This document shows, piece after piece, positions 55,690 to 64,000 of a stretch of DNA of 64,000 bases (its first letter is position 1; each line of letters opens with the position of its first letter). A model generated the notes under the pieces. The model saw nothing but the letters and a program-made list of their open reading frames with translations. It did not search any database and was not told where the DNA came from. Source of the stretch: Caballeronia sp. SBC1 (GTDB lineage Bacteria > Pseudomonadota > Gammaproteobacteria > Burkholderiales > Burkholderiaceae); contig NZ_CP049157.1 of assembly GCF_011493005.1 (NCBI RefSeq), positions 806,001 to 870,000 of the forward strand. Direction: 5' to 3'. Position numbers and translations under genes: made by a program.

Positions 55690-56898
55690 CTATCGCGTTG
55701 CACGCACCTCATGGTCAGTGCTTTTCCCGCGTTCCGCCACCGGCCGCCGCTGACCGGACGCGGGAGTGACCTGCAACAGCACTGAGGCGCCGGCAAAGAC
55801 AAGCCCAACGCCGCACACGCCCGGCCAATGCCACATGCTCCACGCATAATTACCAAGCGTCGCGCCGATCGCCCCGCCCGCAAAACGAATCGTCATATAA
55901 AGCGTGTTGGCGCGGCTCATCGCAGTGCCCCGAACCGCCAGGTTGCGCGCCATGTTCGAGACATGCGAGCTTTGCAAGCCGAGATCGAGCAGGATTACGC
56001 CAACGATTAACCCGCCGATGCTCGCTCCTTTCCAGGCAAGCAGCCCATACGAGGCGATGAAGACGATGCTGGCGGCGAGAATGACACGACGTGGATCGTG
56101 AGCATCGGCCAGCTTGCCGACAGCATAGGACGCGCTCGCGCCGGCGACACCGACGAGCCCGAACAATCCGGCCGTCTCGCTGCCGTAATGTGGGTCGAGG
56201 CCGTGCAGGTGAAACGCGAGCGTCGTCCAGAACGCGCTGAATGCGGCAAACTGCAACGCTGCGATCCAAGCGGTCTGGCGTACCACGGGCTCCTCGCGCA
56301 GCAACGCAAACAGCGAACGCATCAGCACGCCGTAGCTACCCGAGAAGGTCGGCTCGACGCGTGGAAGCACGCGCGCAAGCATGGCGGCAACGGCCACCAT
56401 CGCGACTGCCGCGAAGGCGTAGACGGCGCGCCATCCGAAATACGCGGCGATCACGCCCGATACCGTGCGAGAGACGAGGATGCCGCAAAGCAGGCCCAGC
56501 ATCACGATCCCGACGGCCTTGCCGCGGCCCTGGGGTCCTGCAATCTGCGCCGCAAGAGGCGTGAGAAGTTGCGGCGCCACACTTGCCATGCCCGCGGCAA
56601 AACTCGCCGCCACGGCCCAAGGCAGCGTGGGCGCCGCCGCCATCGCGACGAGCGCGACGACGGACGCCGTCAACGTGAACGCGAAGAGCTTGCGAAGCTC
56701 GACCTTGTCGCCTAGCGGAATGAAGAAAAGCAGGCCCAGCGCATAACCAGCCTGTGCGGCGATGGAAACCACACCGGCCTGACCTTCAGTAACCCTGAAC
56801 GTATGCGCGAAATCGACGAGCAGCGGCTGGTTGTAATAATTATTGGCGACGACGAGTCCGGCTGCGAGTGCCATGTACCAGTAGATCGATTGCTTCAT
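55690..56898 (-). CDS. MFS transporter (DHA1-type, 12 helices)
   Basis: A 402-residue inner-membrane carrier with about 12 hydrophobic segments. Its start MKQSIYWYMALAAGLVVANN with YYNQPLLVDFAHTF, and the loop FIPLGDKVELRKLFAFTLTA, are typical of a DHA1 subgroup common in Burkholderia beside divergent LysR genes. AAGGGTGG lies 6 nt before the ATG at 56898. Substrate unknown; export of a drug or metabolite is likely. Divergent from the LysR gene at 57062. Confidence 0.88.
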   Translation of the reverse strand: MKQSIYWYMALAAGLVVANNYYNQPLLVDFAHTFRVTEGQAGVVSIAAQAGYALGLLFFIPLGDKVELRKLFAFTLTASVVALVAMAAAPTLPWAVAASFAAGMASVAPQLLTPLAAQIAGPQGRGKAVGIVMLGLLCGILVSRTVSGVIAAYFGWRAVYAFAAVAMVAVAAMLARVLPRVEPTFSGSYGVLMRSLFALLREEPVVRQTAWIAALQFAAFSAFWTTLAFHLHGLDPHYGSETAGLFGLVGVAGASASYAVGKLADAHDPRRVILAASIVFIASYGLLAWKGASIGGLIVGVILLDLGLQSSHVSNMARNLAVRGTAMSRANTLYMTIRFAGGAIGATLGNYAWSMWHWPGVCGVGLVFAGASVLLQVTPASGQRRPVAERGKSTDHEVRATR

Positions 56899-57002
56899 CT
56901 GCGTCCACCCTTTGCGGGAAAATTTCGAAGTGCTCGCACGCTTGAGCCGAGTCGTGGCGCGCTGGCTTTTGCGGGTTGCTCCAGGGGGAATGTAGACTAT
57001 TC

Positions 57003-57049
57003 CCCGATTCGGGAGTACCGTCAAAAATCGGTAATGACTCTTCCGATTT
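57003..57049. promoter_or_regulatory. Two dyads in the MFS-LysR divergent promoter
   Basis: CCCGATTCGGG (57003-57013) is a perfect palindrome. AAATCGG-N11-CCGATTT (57025-57049) is a perfect 7-11-7 inverted repeat sharing the ATCGG/CCGAT half-site. N11 spacing is typical of LysR sites. They probably bind the regulator at 57062. Confidence 0.5.
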
Positions 57050-57061
57050 AAGGAAAGGCGA

Positions 57062-58000
57062 ATGGACCGATTCGACGCAATGAATGTGTTTGTCCGAGTG
57101 GTGGAAGCCGGCAGTCTGTCTGCCGCCGCCCGTGCAATTCCGATGTCGCTGACTTCGGTGAGTCGCCACTTGTCGGCGCTTGAGACGCAATTCGGCATGC
57201 AGTTGCTGCGCCGTACGACACGGCACATTGCGCTGACGAACGAGGGGCGCCTCTTTTTCGAGCGTGCGAAGTCGATCCTCGCGGAGCTGGACGAAGTGGG
57301 CGCACTGCTCAGCGCGGGCCGCAGCGAGCTCTCGGGCCGTTTGTGTATCGCTGCGCCTACGCTGCTGGGCCGAACCGTCATCGCGCCGCTCCTGCCGTGC
57401 TTCCTTGCGCGCCACCCCGCAGTTTCGATCGAACTGCTGCTGGTCGACCGCGCCGTGAATCTCGTCGAGGAGGACATCCACCTCGCGATTCGCGTGGGCC
57501 GCCAGCCCGATTCAGCGCTCGTCGCACGCAAGCTCGGCGACGTGCGCATGATCGTTTGCGCCGCGCCGTCTTATATCGAGCGCCGCGGCGTGCCTTGCTC
57601 GCCTGATGAGCTGCGTCAGCACGACTGCCTCGTTTTCTCTGATCAGTCTGGCCCCGTCGATTGGCACTTCAAGTCCGCAGGCACTCGTCGTTCCGCCCGC
57701 ATTACAGGCCGCCTCTGGGCTAACGCGCTCGACGTGCTCGCGGCCGCTGCGATCGACGGTGCGGGCATCGTGCGCGCTCCATCGTGGCAAGTGGCGGACG
57801 ACATCGAGCGTGGCCGGCTACGGCGTATCCTTCAAGACTACGAACCAATGCATGCGCCCGTGAATGCGCTCTTCGAACGTTCGCGACGCACGTCGCCCTC
57901 TGTACGGGCCTTCCTCGACTACCTGATCGAAGCGACGAAAACGGGGCCACTCGCGGGCATGTCCCGCTTCGGCGAAGCGCATGGCCCGGCAAACGAGTGA
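57062..58000 (+). CDS. LysR-family regulator of the divergent MFS gene
   Basis: A 312-residue LysR protein: HTH MNVFVRVVEAGSLSAAARAI, PMSLTSVSRHLSALETQFGM, QLLRRTTRHIALTNEG; effector domain GRLCIAAPTLLGRTVIAPLL and VSIELLLVDRAVNLVEEDIH. AAGGA precedes the ATG. Divergent orientation and the two dyads between the genes point to control of the MFS transporter and of itself. Confidence 0.89.
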   Translation: MDRFDAMNVFVRVVEAGSLSAAARAIPMSLTSVSRHLSALETQFGMQLLRRTTRHIALTNEGRLFFERAKSILAELDEVGALLSAGRSELSGRLCIAAPTLLGRTVIAPLLPCFLARHPAVSIELLLVDRAVNLVEEDIHLAIRVGRQPDSALVARKLGDVRMIVCAAPSYIERRGVPCSPDELRQHDCLVFSDQSGPVDWHFKSAGTRRSARITGRLWANALDVLAAAAIDGAGIVRAPSWQVADDIERGRLRRILQDYEPMHAPVNALFERSRRTSPSVRAFLDYLIEATKTGPLAGMSRFGEAHGPANE

Positions 58001-58582
58001 TACCGCATTGTGCAGGGCACCTATGCGGCGCTCACGCCCCGCTATAAGGTTGGCTCTCGCCAGACTCTCATCCGCCACGCAGATAACTGCCATACGCATC
58101 AGCCTGCAGCGTGCCGTCGGACGACTTGCGGGGACCTTGTCGATTTCGGGATTCAGGTGCGATGGGCAGGAACGATCAATCGAGTCAATGGACTTGAACT
58201 ATTGTCGAGAGCGAATCGCCACGTACTACCAGATTTCGCTCGATGAACTGCTGCGCGAGCAGCGCGCGCCAGATCGAGCGGGCCGCGACGACGTCCGAAC
58301 GACCGCTGCGGTTTTCAATGGGGCGTTGGGAGCTGATTGGTCAGCGGCTGCTCATGGCCGAACCCGCAAGTACGAGGTCAGCGTTGCTAGCCGCGGCAGC
58401 CGACCGGTGGCGAACTTCCGTGGTCGACCCAACTCGGACAACCGATGTCGCTGTTAGTCGATGTCCGTTCTTTGAGTACAAGGGTCATTGAAGACTCTCG
58501 TGAGCCTGCGTTGCACCGCCATTGTCTTCGCTCCACGAACTGGAGCCTGAAGCGAGAGCAAACCGGGCAGTGTACGTAACGA
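58001..58582. other. Intergenic region without a convincing gene
   Basis: About 580 bp. One frame at 58188-58270 reads IATYYQISLDELLREQRAPD, faintly like the DNA-binding end of DnaA-type proteins, but it decays at once and is not called. No promoter or repeat stands out. Confidence 0.35.
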
Positions 58583-59575
58583 TCATGCGAGATCAACAGT
58601 GCGCACGAACTTCAGCAGTTGGTCGCTGATCTCTGCGGCGGCCTCATGTTGTACCCAATGCCCCGTGTTATCGAGTTCGAGCCCGCCTACAAGGCCCGGT
58701 AAGCCAGCGCGAAGGTCGTCCAGGCTAAGCGGATAGAGCTCTTTGAGACCATCCGCCTTGCCCCAGATAAAAAACGACGGCTGACCGATCTTCGCGCCCT
58801 TCCACGGGGCGGACAAGGCGAAATACGGCTCCGCCGCGCGGTAGTAGTTCAACCCGCCGTGGAAACCGGTACGCTGAAATTCCGCAATGTTATGCGCGAC
58901 GTAGTCCGGCGGCGCCCACGCAGGCAACGGTCCGGGTGCAGCACGATGAAGGCTCCGGGCCGGATCCATCGGGCTCCACTGCTCGCCGGCCGGCGCTGTA
59001 CCCGATGCCCAATACAGAATGCCGGGAATGGTCACCGCGGCGTTCGCCCAGATTTCATCGGCGTCGGGCCGAATCTGCTCGAACATATAGAACTTGTTTT
59101 GATGCCCCGCCTTGCGCATCCTGTCGAAAACACTGACCTCTGCGCGCGGCACATAGGGGACACTGAGGCAGAATACCGCCGCGAATCTGTCCGGACGCAT
59201 CAGTGCCGCGTTCCACGCATGCGTCGCGCCCCAGTCATGACCGACGAGGACGGCACGGGGAATCTCCAGCGCATCGAGTAGCCCGACCAGGTCGCCTGCA
59301 GTGTGCAACGGTGTGTACAGGCTCGCATCGGCCGGCGCCGAGCTTCGCCCATAACCTCGCATATCCGGGGCAATGGCTCGATACCCCGCCGACGCGATGA
59401 CCTTCATCTGCTGGCGCCACGTATAGGAGGTGTCCGGAAAACCGTGGCAGAACAGCACGGCTGGCCCCTCCCCTTGCTCGGTCACGTGCAACGTGATGCC
59501 GTTGGTCGCAATGTCGTATTGTTTGACGCCATCGCTGGAATCTGAGGTTACGTCATCGGTATTCGAGGCGCTCAT
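58583..59575 (-). CDS. Alpha/beta hydrolase (epoxide hydrolase-like) A
   Basis: A 330-residue alpha/beta hydrolase. The oxyanion region HGFPDTSYTWRQQM, the nucleophile elbow VGHDWGATHAW with Asp, the NYYRAAEPYF block and the late His in NTGHWVQHEAA fit the soluble epoxide hydrolase/haloalkane dehalogenase group. ATG at 59575 has AGGAG 9 nt upstream; the TTG start would overlap it. It lies 62 bp after a second hydrolase in the same direction. Substrate unknown. Confidence 0.87.
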   Translation of the reverse strand: MSASNTDDVTSDSSDGVKQYDIATNGITLHVTEQGEGPAVLFCHGFPDTSYTWRQQMKVIASAGYRAIAPDMRGYGRSSAPADASLYTPLHTAGDLVGLLDALEIPRAVLVGHDWGATHAWNAALMRPDRFAAVFCLSVPYVPRAEVSVFDRMRKAGHQNKFYMFEQIRPDADEIWANAAVTIPGILYWASGTAPAGEQWSPMDPARSLHRAAPGPLPAWAPPDYVAHNIAEFQRTGFHGGLNYYRAAEPYFALSAPWKGAKIGQPSFFIWGKADGLKELYPLSLDDLRAGLPGLVGGLELDNTGHWVQHEAAAEISDQLLKFVRTVDLA

Positions 59576-59637
59576 TTCATTCAACTCCTTTAGTCAACGT
59601 GAAGGACCGTATGCCGGTCGGAATGCGTCCGTGATGG

Positions 59638-60642
59638 CTACGACAGCCCCTTCTCCTCAAGCCAGGAGCGCATTGCCTGGACGAGTTCAGCCTTGTGTTC
59701 GAGCGGCAGCCAGTGGCCTGCGCCCACCGTCGTCACGGACAGATTCGTGCACGCGTTTCGCATGGGCTCGCCGAGAGCGCTGCGCGTGATGTCGCAGATG
59801 CCGTCGAATTCGCCATTCACGAACAGCACGGGCTGGGTCAGGCGACCGCTGTCGGGCGCACTTCGAGCGTAGGCGATGTTAGCGTCATCGTTCAGATACC
59901 AGGCGTTACCCGGACGAAAACCGGTGACACGGAACGCATCAACCAGCGCGTCGAAGTCAGCCGACGGCCAGAGCGCCGCGTCCGGCGCCACCGCCGGCGC
60001 GCGACGTGCCGAACCGAACCAGCCGCCATTGCGCGAGACCAGCGCAGAGCGATAGATCTGGCCCGCGGACTTCGGGTCTCCAGACCGATAGATCGCTGCC
60101 AGTGACGAAGCTATGTCGGCATTGAAGTCAATAACGGTCTGCTCGAAATGCGTCAGGTAGAAGCGGTAGTAGTCCCATTGCCCATCCGGATACTGATCGG
60201 CGGGATAGCGCGTCCGATCGACCAAACGCAGCAGAGTGCGCAACCCGAAACTCTCGGGCATATACGGAACGGAGACGAACACGACCGCGCGACTGCGCTT
60301 CGGGTGATGTGCAGCGAGTGCACCGGCCACCGGGCTTCCCAGATCGTGGCCGACCCATATTGCCGGACTCGCGCCCAGGTGGTCATGAAGCTCGACCATG
60401 TCGTCAACGATCTCCTGGAGCGCGTAGGCATCGGGCGCATCGGGTGTCGAGGAGCCGCCGTAGCCGCGCATGTCCGGCGCAATGCAGCGCCAGCCCGCCG
60501 ACGCGAATGCCTCGATCTGCGCGCGCCACAGCAAACCAACGCCGGGCCAGCCATGGGAGAAGATCATTAATGGCCCCTCGGCAGGACCAGCCTCCCAATA
60601 GCGCGTGGAATGACGGGGCGAGGCGAAGGTGTGGGCGATCAT
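59638..60642 (-). CDS. Alpha/beta hydrolase (epoxide hydrolase-like) B
   Basis: A 334-residue hydrolase distantly related to its neighbour: SHGWPGVGLLWRAQI, CIAPDMRGYGGSSTP, nucleophile elbow VGHDLGSPVAG (Asp), RVTGFRPGNAWYLND and the His in GAGHWLPLEHKAE. The start at 60642 follows a GGAG 11 nt upstream and matches the usual beginning of the fold; the longer frame is not supported. Probably co-transcribed with hydrolase A and divergent from the NmrA gene. Confidence 0.85.
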   Translation of the reverse strand: MIAHTFASPRHSTRYWEAGPAEGPLMIFSHGWPGVGLLWRAQIEAFASAGWRCIAPDMRGYGGSSTPDAPDAYALQEIVDDMVELHDHLGASPAIWVGHDLGSPVAGALAAHHPKRSRAVVFVSVPYMPESFGLRTLLRLVDRTRYPADQYPDGQWDYYRFYLTHFEQTVIDFNADIASSLAAIYRSGDPKSAGQIYRSALVSRNGGWFGSARRAPAVAPDAALWPSADFDALVDAFRVTGFRPGNAWYLNDDANIAYARSAPDSGRLTQPVLFVNGEFDGICDITRSALGEPMRNACTNLSVTTVGAGHWLPLEHKAELVQAMRSWLEEKGLS

Positions 60643-60807
60643 GGCAGAAGAATCTCCGATGTACGGTCGTTCAGGAAGGACGTGGTCTTCGGTTTCAAAT
60701 GCAGCGTGCGTTCGCAAACGCAGCCTGGCGCGCTTGCCGGCCGCGTCGAGACCGGTATTCTGCAAAAAACTACTGCAAGATTATCATCAATCACCGCTCA
60801 GGATTAT

Positions 60808-60817
60808 GATTATAATC
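60808..60817. promoter_or_regulatory. AT-rich palindrome and -10-like box upstream of the NmrA gene
   Basis: GATTATAATC is a perfect 10-bp palindrome containing TATAAT (60811-60816), 67 bp before the NmrA ATG. It may be a promoter -10 with an overlapping operator; no good -35 was found. Confidence 0.35.
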
Positions 60818-60883
60818 TATTTCAGATCCGGTGACTGAAGCTTTCATCACCGTCCAACACAATGAACTGAGCGGAGCTTACAA

Positions 60884-61765
60884 ATGACTTCACGTAAATT
60901 TTTTATCGCAGGCGCGATGGGCGATACGGGCGGAGCAGCCACGGCGGCCCTTCTGGCTGCAAGCGAACAGGTACGAACTTTGGTGCGACGCGAGGATGCC
61001 CGTTCAGAACGACTGCGCGCGCAGGGCGTCGAGGTGCTGGTTGGCGACCTCTCGGTTATCGACGACGTCGCACGCGCGCTCCAAGGCATGTCATCGGCCT
61101 ATTTCGTTTATCCGATCGAGGCTGGAGGGATAGCGGCCAGCGCTTCCTTCGCACAGGCGGCCCGCGAGGCCGGAATCGAATCCATTGTGAACATGTCGCA
61201 GATTTCGGCCCGCCGTGAAGCGAAAAGCCATGCTGCGCGAGATCATTGGATCTCGGAGCAGGTGTTCGACTGGGCTGGCACGCCGGTCACGCATCTTCGC
61301 CCTACGTTCTTCGCTCAATGGCTGACCTACCCGGGCCAGGTCGCGAGCGTCAAAAAGGACGGCGTATTGCGCCTTCCCTTTGGCGATGGGCGTCACGCGC
61401 CGATTGCAGCCGAGGATCAGGGTCGCGTGATTGCCGCCATCCTTCGCGATCCTGCACCGCACGCGGGCAAGGTCTATCCGCTGTACGGGCCGGTCGAGAT
61501 GAATCACCATGAGATCGCGGCAGAAATGAGCCTGGCGTTGGGCAGTACTGTGACATATCAACCGGTCGATCTCGACATGTTCAAAAAGCGCCTGGACACC
61601 GATGCAAAATTTAGCGACACCTTCGCGCAGCATCTGCTGTCAGTTGCCGTCGATTACCAGGAAGGAATTTTCGCCGGAACCGATTCCTTCATTGAGGAAT
61701 TGACCGGTACTGCGCCAATGACGGTCCAGGCATTTATCAGGAAACACGCGGCGCTGTTCGCCTGA
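60884..61765 (+). CDS. NmrA-family NAD(P)-binding protein
   Basis: A 293-residue Rossmann-fold protein of the atypical SDR/NmrA group. The nucleotide loop is shifted to GAMGDTGGAATAALL instead of GxxGxxG. Other blocks: GVEVLVGDLSVIDDVARALQ, YFVYPIEAGGIAAS, VTHLRPTFFAQW and YGPVEMNHHEIAAEM. Such proteins act as quinone reductases or redox sensors. GGAG lies 7 nt before the ATG. It is followed by GNAT and TetR genes on the same strand, probably one unit. Confidence 0.85.
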   Translation: MTSRKFFIAGAMGDTGGAATAALLAASEQVRTLVRREDARSERLRAQGVEVLVGDLSVIDDVARALQGMSSAYFVYPIEAGGIAASASFAQAAREAGIESIVNMSQISARREAKSHAARDHWISEQVFDWAGTPVTHLRPTFFAQWLTYPGQVASVKKDGVLRLPFGDGRHAPIAAEDQGRVIAAILRDPAPHAGKVYPLYGPVEMNHHEIAAEMSLALGSTVTYQPVDLDMFKKRLDTDAKFSDTFAQHLLSVAVDYQEGIFAGTDSFIEELTGTAPMTVQAFIRKHAALFA

Positions 61766-61809
61766 GCACGGTTCCATAGCAGAGAAGACGAATAAAACAG
61801 GAGCTTGTC

Positions 61810-62541
61810 ATGCAGTCCTCCAACCTTGATACAGCCAGTGAAGTGGCAACTGAGGAATCCCTCGTGAATCCCGTATGGATCGCGCTGACCGAGGCGCCTC
61901 CGGCCTTCGTGGAGCGCCGCGAGGGCGCGGCCCGGTATCGCCCGGAATTTGCGCCGTTCGGGGCCGCGCAAAATTACACTGCGCAAAGCGTTTCACCGGT
62001 TGCAGCGATGCTCCAGCCAGGACAGCGTCTTTCGTTCTTCACGGCGGGCAAACCGGACTTGCCGCCCGGCTTCGACGTGGTGCGCGAGGCGGTTGCCAAT
62101 CAGATGGTTGCCACCAGGAGGTTCACCGTATCGTCCGATAAGCGGATCGTGCGACTCGGCGTCGACGACACTGCTGATATGCTCCGACTCGCCGGGCTGA
62201 CCGAACCCGGACCATTCAACGCCCGGACCAACGAACTAGGTCACTTCTTTGGCATTAAGGAGGGCGGCGAACTGGTGGCGATGGCGGGCGAAAGAATGAC
62301 TGCCGGCAAATACGTCGAAATCAGCGCTGTGTGCACGCACCCGGAGTGGCGTGGTCGAGGGTTGGGTCGGCTGTTGATGGAGCATCTGTCGGCAACAATC
62401 CAGGAACGCAACAAGGTGCCGTTCCTTCATGTGTTCACCAACAACGTTGCCGCCGTCCGTCTGTATCGGGAACTCGGCTTTCGCGTTGCCAGAACCGTGC
62501 AACTGACGGCCATCGTGAAGTCGTCGGCCGACGCAAGCTGA
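61810..62541 (+). CDS. GNAT-family N-acetyltransferase (FR47-like)
   Basis: A 243-residue protein whose last ~90 residues form a GNAT/FR47-like domain: YVEISAVCTHPEWRGRGLGR holds the acetyl-CoA loop and AAVRLYRELGF the closing motif. The first 150 residues are a second, weaker GNAT-like half. Acceptor unknown. It lies 44 bp after the NmrA gene with AGGAG upstream, so it is likely co-transcribed. Confidence 0.83.
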   Translation: MQSSNLDTASEVATEESLVNPVWIALTEAPPAFVERREGAARYRPEFAPFGAAQNYTAQSVSPVAAMLQPGQRLSFFTAGKPDLPPGFDVVREAVANQMVATRRFTVSSDKRIVRLGVDDTADMLRLAGLTEPGPFNARTNELGHFFGIKEGGELVAMAGERMTAGKYVEISAVCTHPEWRGRGLGRLLMEHLSATIQERNKVPFLHVFTNNVAAVRLYRELGFRVARTVQLTAIVKSSADAS

Positions 62542-62617
62542 TCGCTGCGGCGGCAAGAGCGGGCGAGCGGCGCCGCCGATCGATCCGCAGGACAACGCAT
62601 CTTTGAGACAGAAAAAA

Positions 62618-63172
62618 ATGGGGCACTCACAAGCTGACAAACTGGCCACGCATCAACGGATCGTGGAGGTCGCCGCGCGTCGTTTCCGCGAGCGCGGTAT
62701 TGACGGAATTAGTGTCGGCGACATCATGAAAGAAGCCGGCTTGACCGTCGGCGGCTTCTACAAGCATTTCGAATCACGCGATGCGCTTGTGACGGAGGCC
62801 TTCATCCTCGCGCTGCAGGACATCGAGCATATTCAGGACGCGCTCAAGACGGAGCCTCAGCGCGCGATAAGCACCTACGTGTCTACCAGTCATCGGAACA
62901 ACGTCGGCCGAGGTTGCCCGATTTCGGCGTTGGTCAACGACGTGGCGCGCGCTCCCGACGCAACTCGCGAGGTATTCACCGAACGTGTCAGTGAAATCCT
63001 CGATTTGCTCGCGCAGTCTTTTCCTGAAGCGGAAGACGCCCAGGATAAAGCGGTGATGATTTTTAGCACCTGGGTGGGTTCAATCGCACTCGCTCGCGCA
63101 GTGAAGGACACGAATCTGTCGAACAGGATAATCGAAGGAGCGCTGGCCGAAGTGCTCAAGATGTACGACTGA
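62618..63172 (+). CDS. TetR-family transcriptional regulator
   Basis: A 184-residue regulator. Its N-terminal HTH (RIVEVAARRFRERGIDGISV, MKEAGLTVGGFYKHFESRDA) resembles the AcrR/YxaF-like TetR group, followed by a helical ligand domain with CPISALVNDVARAPDA. ATG at 62618 is used; an in-frame TTG lies upstream. As third gene of the NmrA-GNAT unit it probably represses it. Confidence 0.87.
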   Translation: MGHSQADKLATHQRIVEVAARRFRERGIDGISVGDIMKEAGLTVGGFYKHFESRDALVTEAFILALQDIEHIQDALKTEPQRAISTYVSTSHRNNVGRGCPISALVNDVARAPDATREVFTERVSEILDLLAQSFPEAEDAQDKAVMIFSTWVGSIALARAVKDTNLSNRIIEGALAEVLKMYD

Positions 63173-63666
63173 TGCAGTGCGTAACTCTTAGGCCTCATGC
63201 GCGTTTCCCTCATCCCAACCTGGTCGTTGAAGAACTCGGGCTCAGTGTGAGCTCGGTTCCCAATTGTCGCCCGCGCTACAGGCGTCATCAACGAGTTCGG
63301 CGATCGCACCAATGATGTCGTCTCCCCCGCTACCAGCATTTCAGGTCCTGTCCCGAAGAGGCGAGAGCTCGCGAGACCTCGTTTAGTCCGGCGGGCCGGA
63401 GACCATAGAAAATCTGCCTATAAGGCCTCTCTTATCGAGCGGCTGCCGCGTCTTTCGCCTGACAGAGTCGAGCGAGAAATGCCGCATTGATTTCGCGATG
63501 ACAGGATTGCGGTGGCAAGCCGACGTCTGGTGGTCCGGCAGAAAGTCCGGCGAATGTCGCCTCATGGCCGATAGCGCTCCCTGACGCGGTCGGCTGAGGT
63601 CACTTAGGATTGCAACCCATCACCATCGCCGCCTGCAGGTCCCATATCTACTGAAAAGCAGCGCTT
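63173..63666. other. Intergenic region without a convincing gene
   Basis: About 490 bp between the TetR gene and the AraC-type gene end. Short open frames here lack any family signature. No repeat or clear terminator was recognised. Confidence 0.4.
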
Positions 63667-64000
63667 TCAAATGTCCCCTCCCCTGGCGCCACGCAGCTCG
63701 CGCACCCCGCGCCCGAGGCGGCGGCGCAACAGCGTGCGCAACGTCGCGCCATCGACATAGCCGACCGCCGCGGCAATCGCCTCGATGTCGAGGCGGCTCG
63801 TGCGAAGGAGATGAACCGCTCGTTCGACACGAAGGTCCTGGAAGTAAGACAGCGGAGATTTTCCAAGCACCGCCTCAATGCGACGCTGTAGCGTTCGCGT
63901 AGTAGTTGCAAGGGCGCTCGCAGCCGCGTCAAGCGAAAAGCCCTCGGCGAGCCGGCCTCTTGCCCAGCGCTCGAAGCGCTCGACGAGCGGATCTGCGCGC
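63667..64000 (-). CDS. AraC-family transcriptional regulator, N-terminus outside window
   Basis: The last ~110 residues of an AraC/XylS or GlxA-type regulator; the frame is open to the window edge. Two helix-turn-helix motifs are visible: FSLDAAASALATTTRTLQRR, and later LDIEAIAAAVGYVDGATLRT, joined by PLSYFQDLRVERAVHLLRTS. This is the DNA-binding domain; the sensory part lies beyond position 64000. The target is unknown. Confidence 0.85.
   Translation of the reverse strand, partial: RADPLVERFERWARGRLAEGFSLDAAASALATTTRTLQRRIEAVLGKSPLSYFQDLRVERAVHLLRTSRLDIEAIAAAVGYVDGATLRTLLRRRLGRGVRELRGARGGDI

Noticed and set aside
58188..58270. Stretch resembling the DnaA C-terminal DNA-binding end
   Set aside because: Similarity covers about 20 residues only and decays at once; no supporting context.

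Overview
The window is high-GC DNA with the gene repertoire of the Burkholderiales, most likely Paraburkholderia or Caballeronia. It has an OmpC-like Burkholderiales porin, an L-arabinose ABC transporter next to a sugar dehydrogenase, a BpeEF-OprC/MexEF-OprN-like RND pump and many LysR regulators. I see no rRNA, tRNA, CRISPR array or insertion sequence. The genus is an inference from gene content.

Layout. 1-4366: 3' end of an arabinose/galactose dehydrogenase converging on araFGH. 5133-25893: a large secretion and signalling island, the most interesting part. 26194-30251: a methanethiol oxidase/selenium-binding protein, a membrane protein, a LysR regulator and a SpeG-type acetyltransferase. 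30384-35174: a porin divergent from an N-formylglutamate amidohydrolase / IclR / YfcC-family transporter operon, with two matching dyads between them. 35195-41056: glycosyltransferase, autotransporter, solute-binding protein. 41212-46739: acyltransferase remnant, Old Yellow Enzyme, glutathione transferase, drug/H+ antiporter, LysR. 46838-54292: tripartite RND pump and LysR regulator. 54342-64000: ChaC, MFS/LysR pair, two alpha/beta hydrolases, NmrA/GNAT/TetR cluster, and a truncated AraC-type regulator at the window edge.

The island (5133-25893) encodes five small proteins. Each has a 26-residue leader ending in Gly-Gly, with D8-L9, L15... D16, A19-M20 and G25-G26 invariant; three of the four larger ones share an Asn/Gln-rich core motif. 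On the minus strand a run of genes encodes one such peptide, a TolC-type lipoprotein, a twin-FHA membrane protein, an HlyD-type adaptor, a cytoplasmic parvulin, an ABC exporter (two cNMP-binding-like domains, C39 peptidase, membrane and ATPase domains) and a sigma54 activator. Around them lie a PP2C phosphatase, a transmembrane Ser/Thr kinase, a caspase-SUMF1 fusion, two tandem DUF4399 proteins and an LRAT-domain protein with a small partner.

Four promoters with sigma54 -24/-12 elements precede three of the peptide genes and the LRAT gene. Three of these have a CCAAC-N16/17-GTTGG dyad about 90-150 bp upstream; the fourth has a degenerate copy. The model I infer is a type I secretion system that cleaves and exports Asn-rich double-glycine peptides. 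It would be switched on by a dedicated sigma54 activator and tuned by threonine phosphorylation, using the kinase/phosphatase/FHA trio best known from type VI secretion. The peptides' function (bacteriocin, signal, or fibre/amyloid-like surface material) cannot be read from the sequence.
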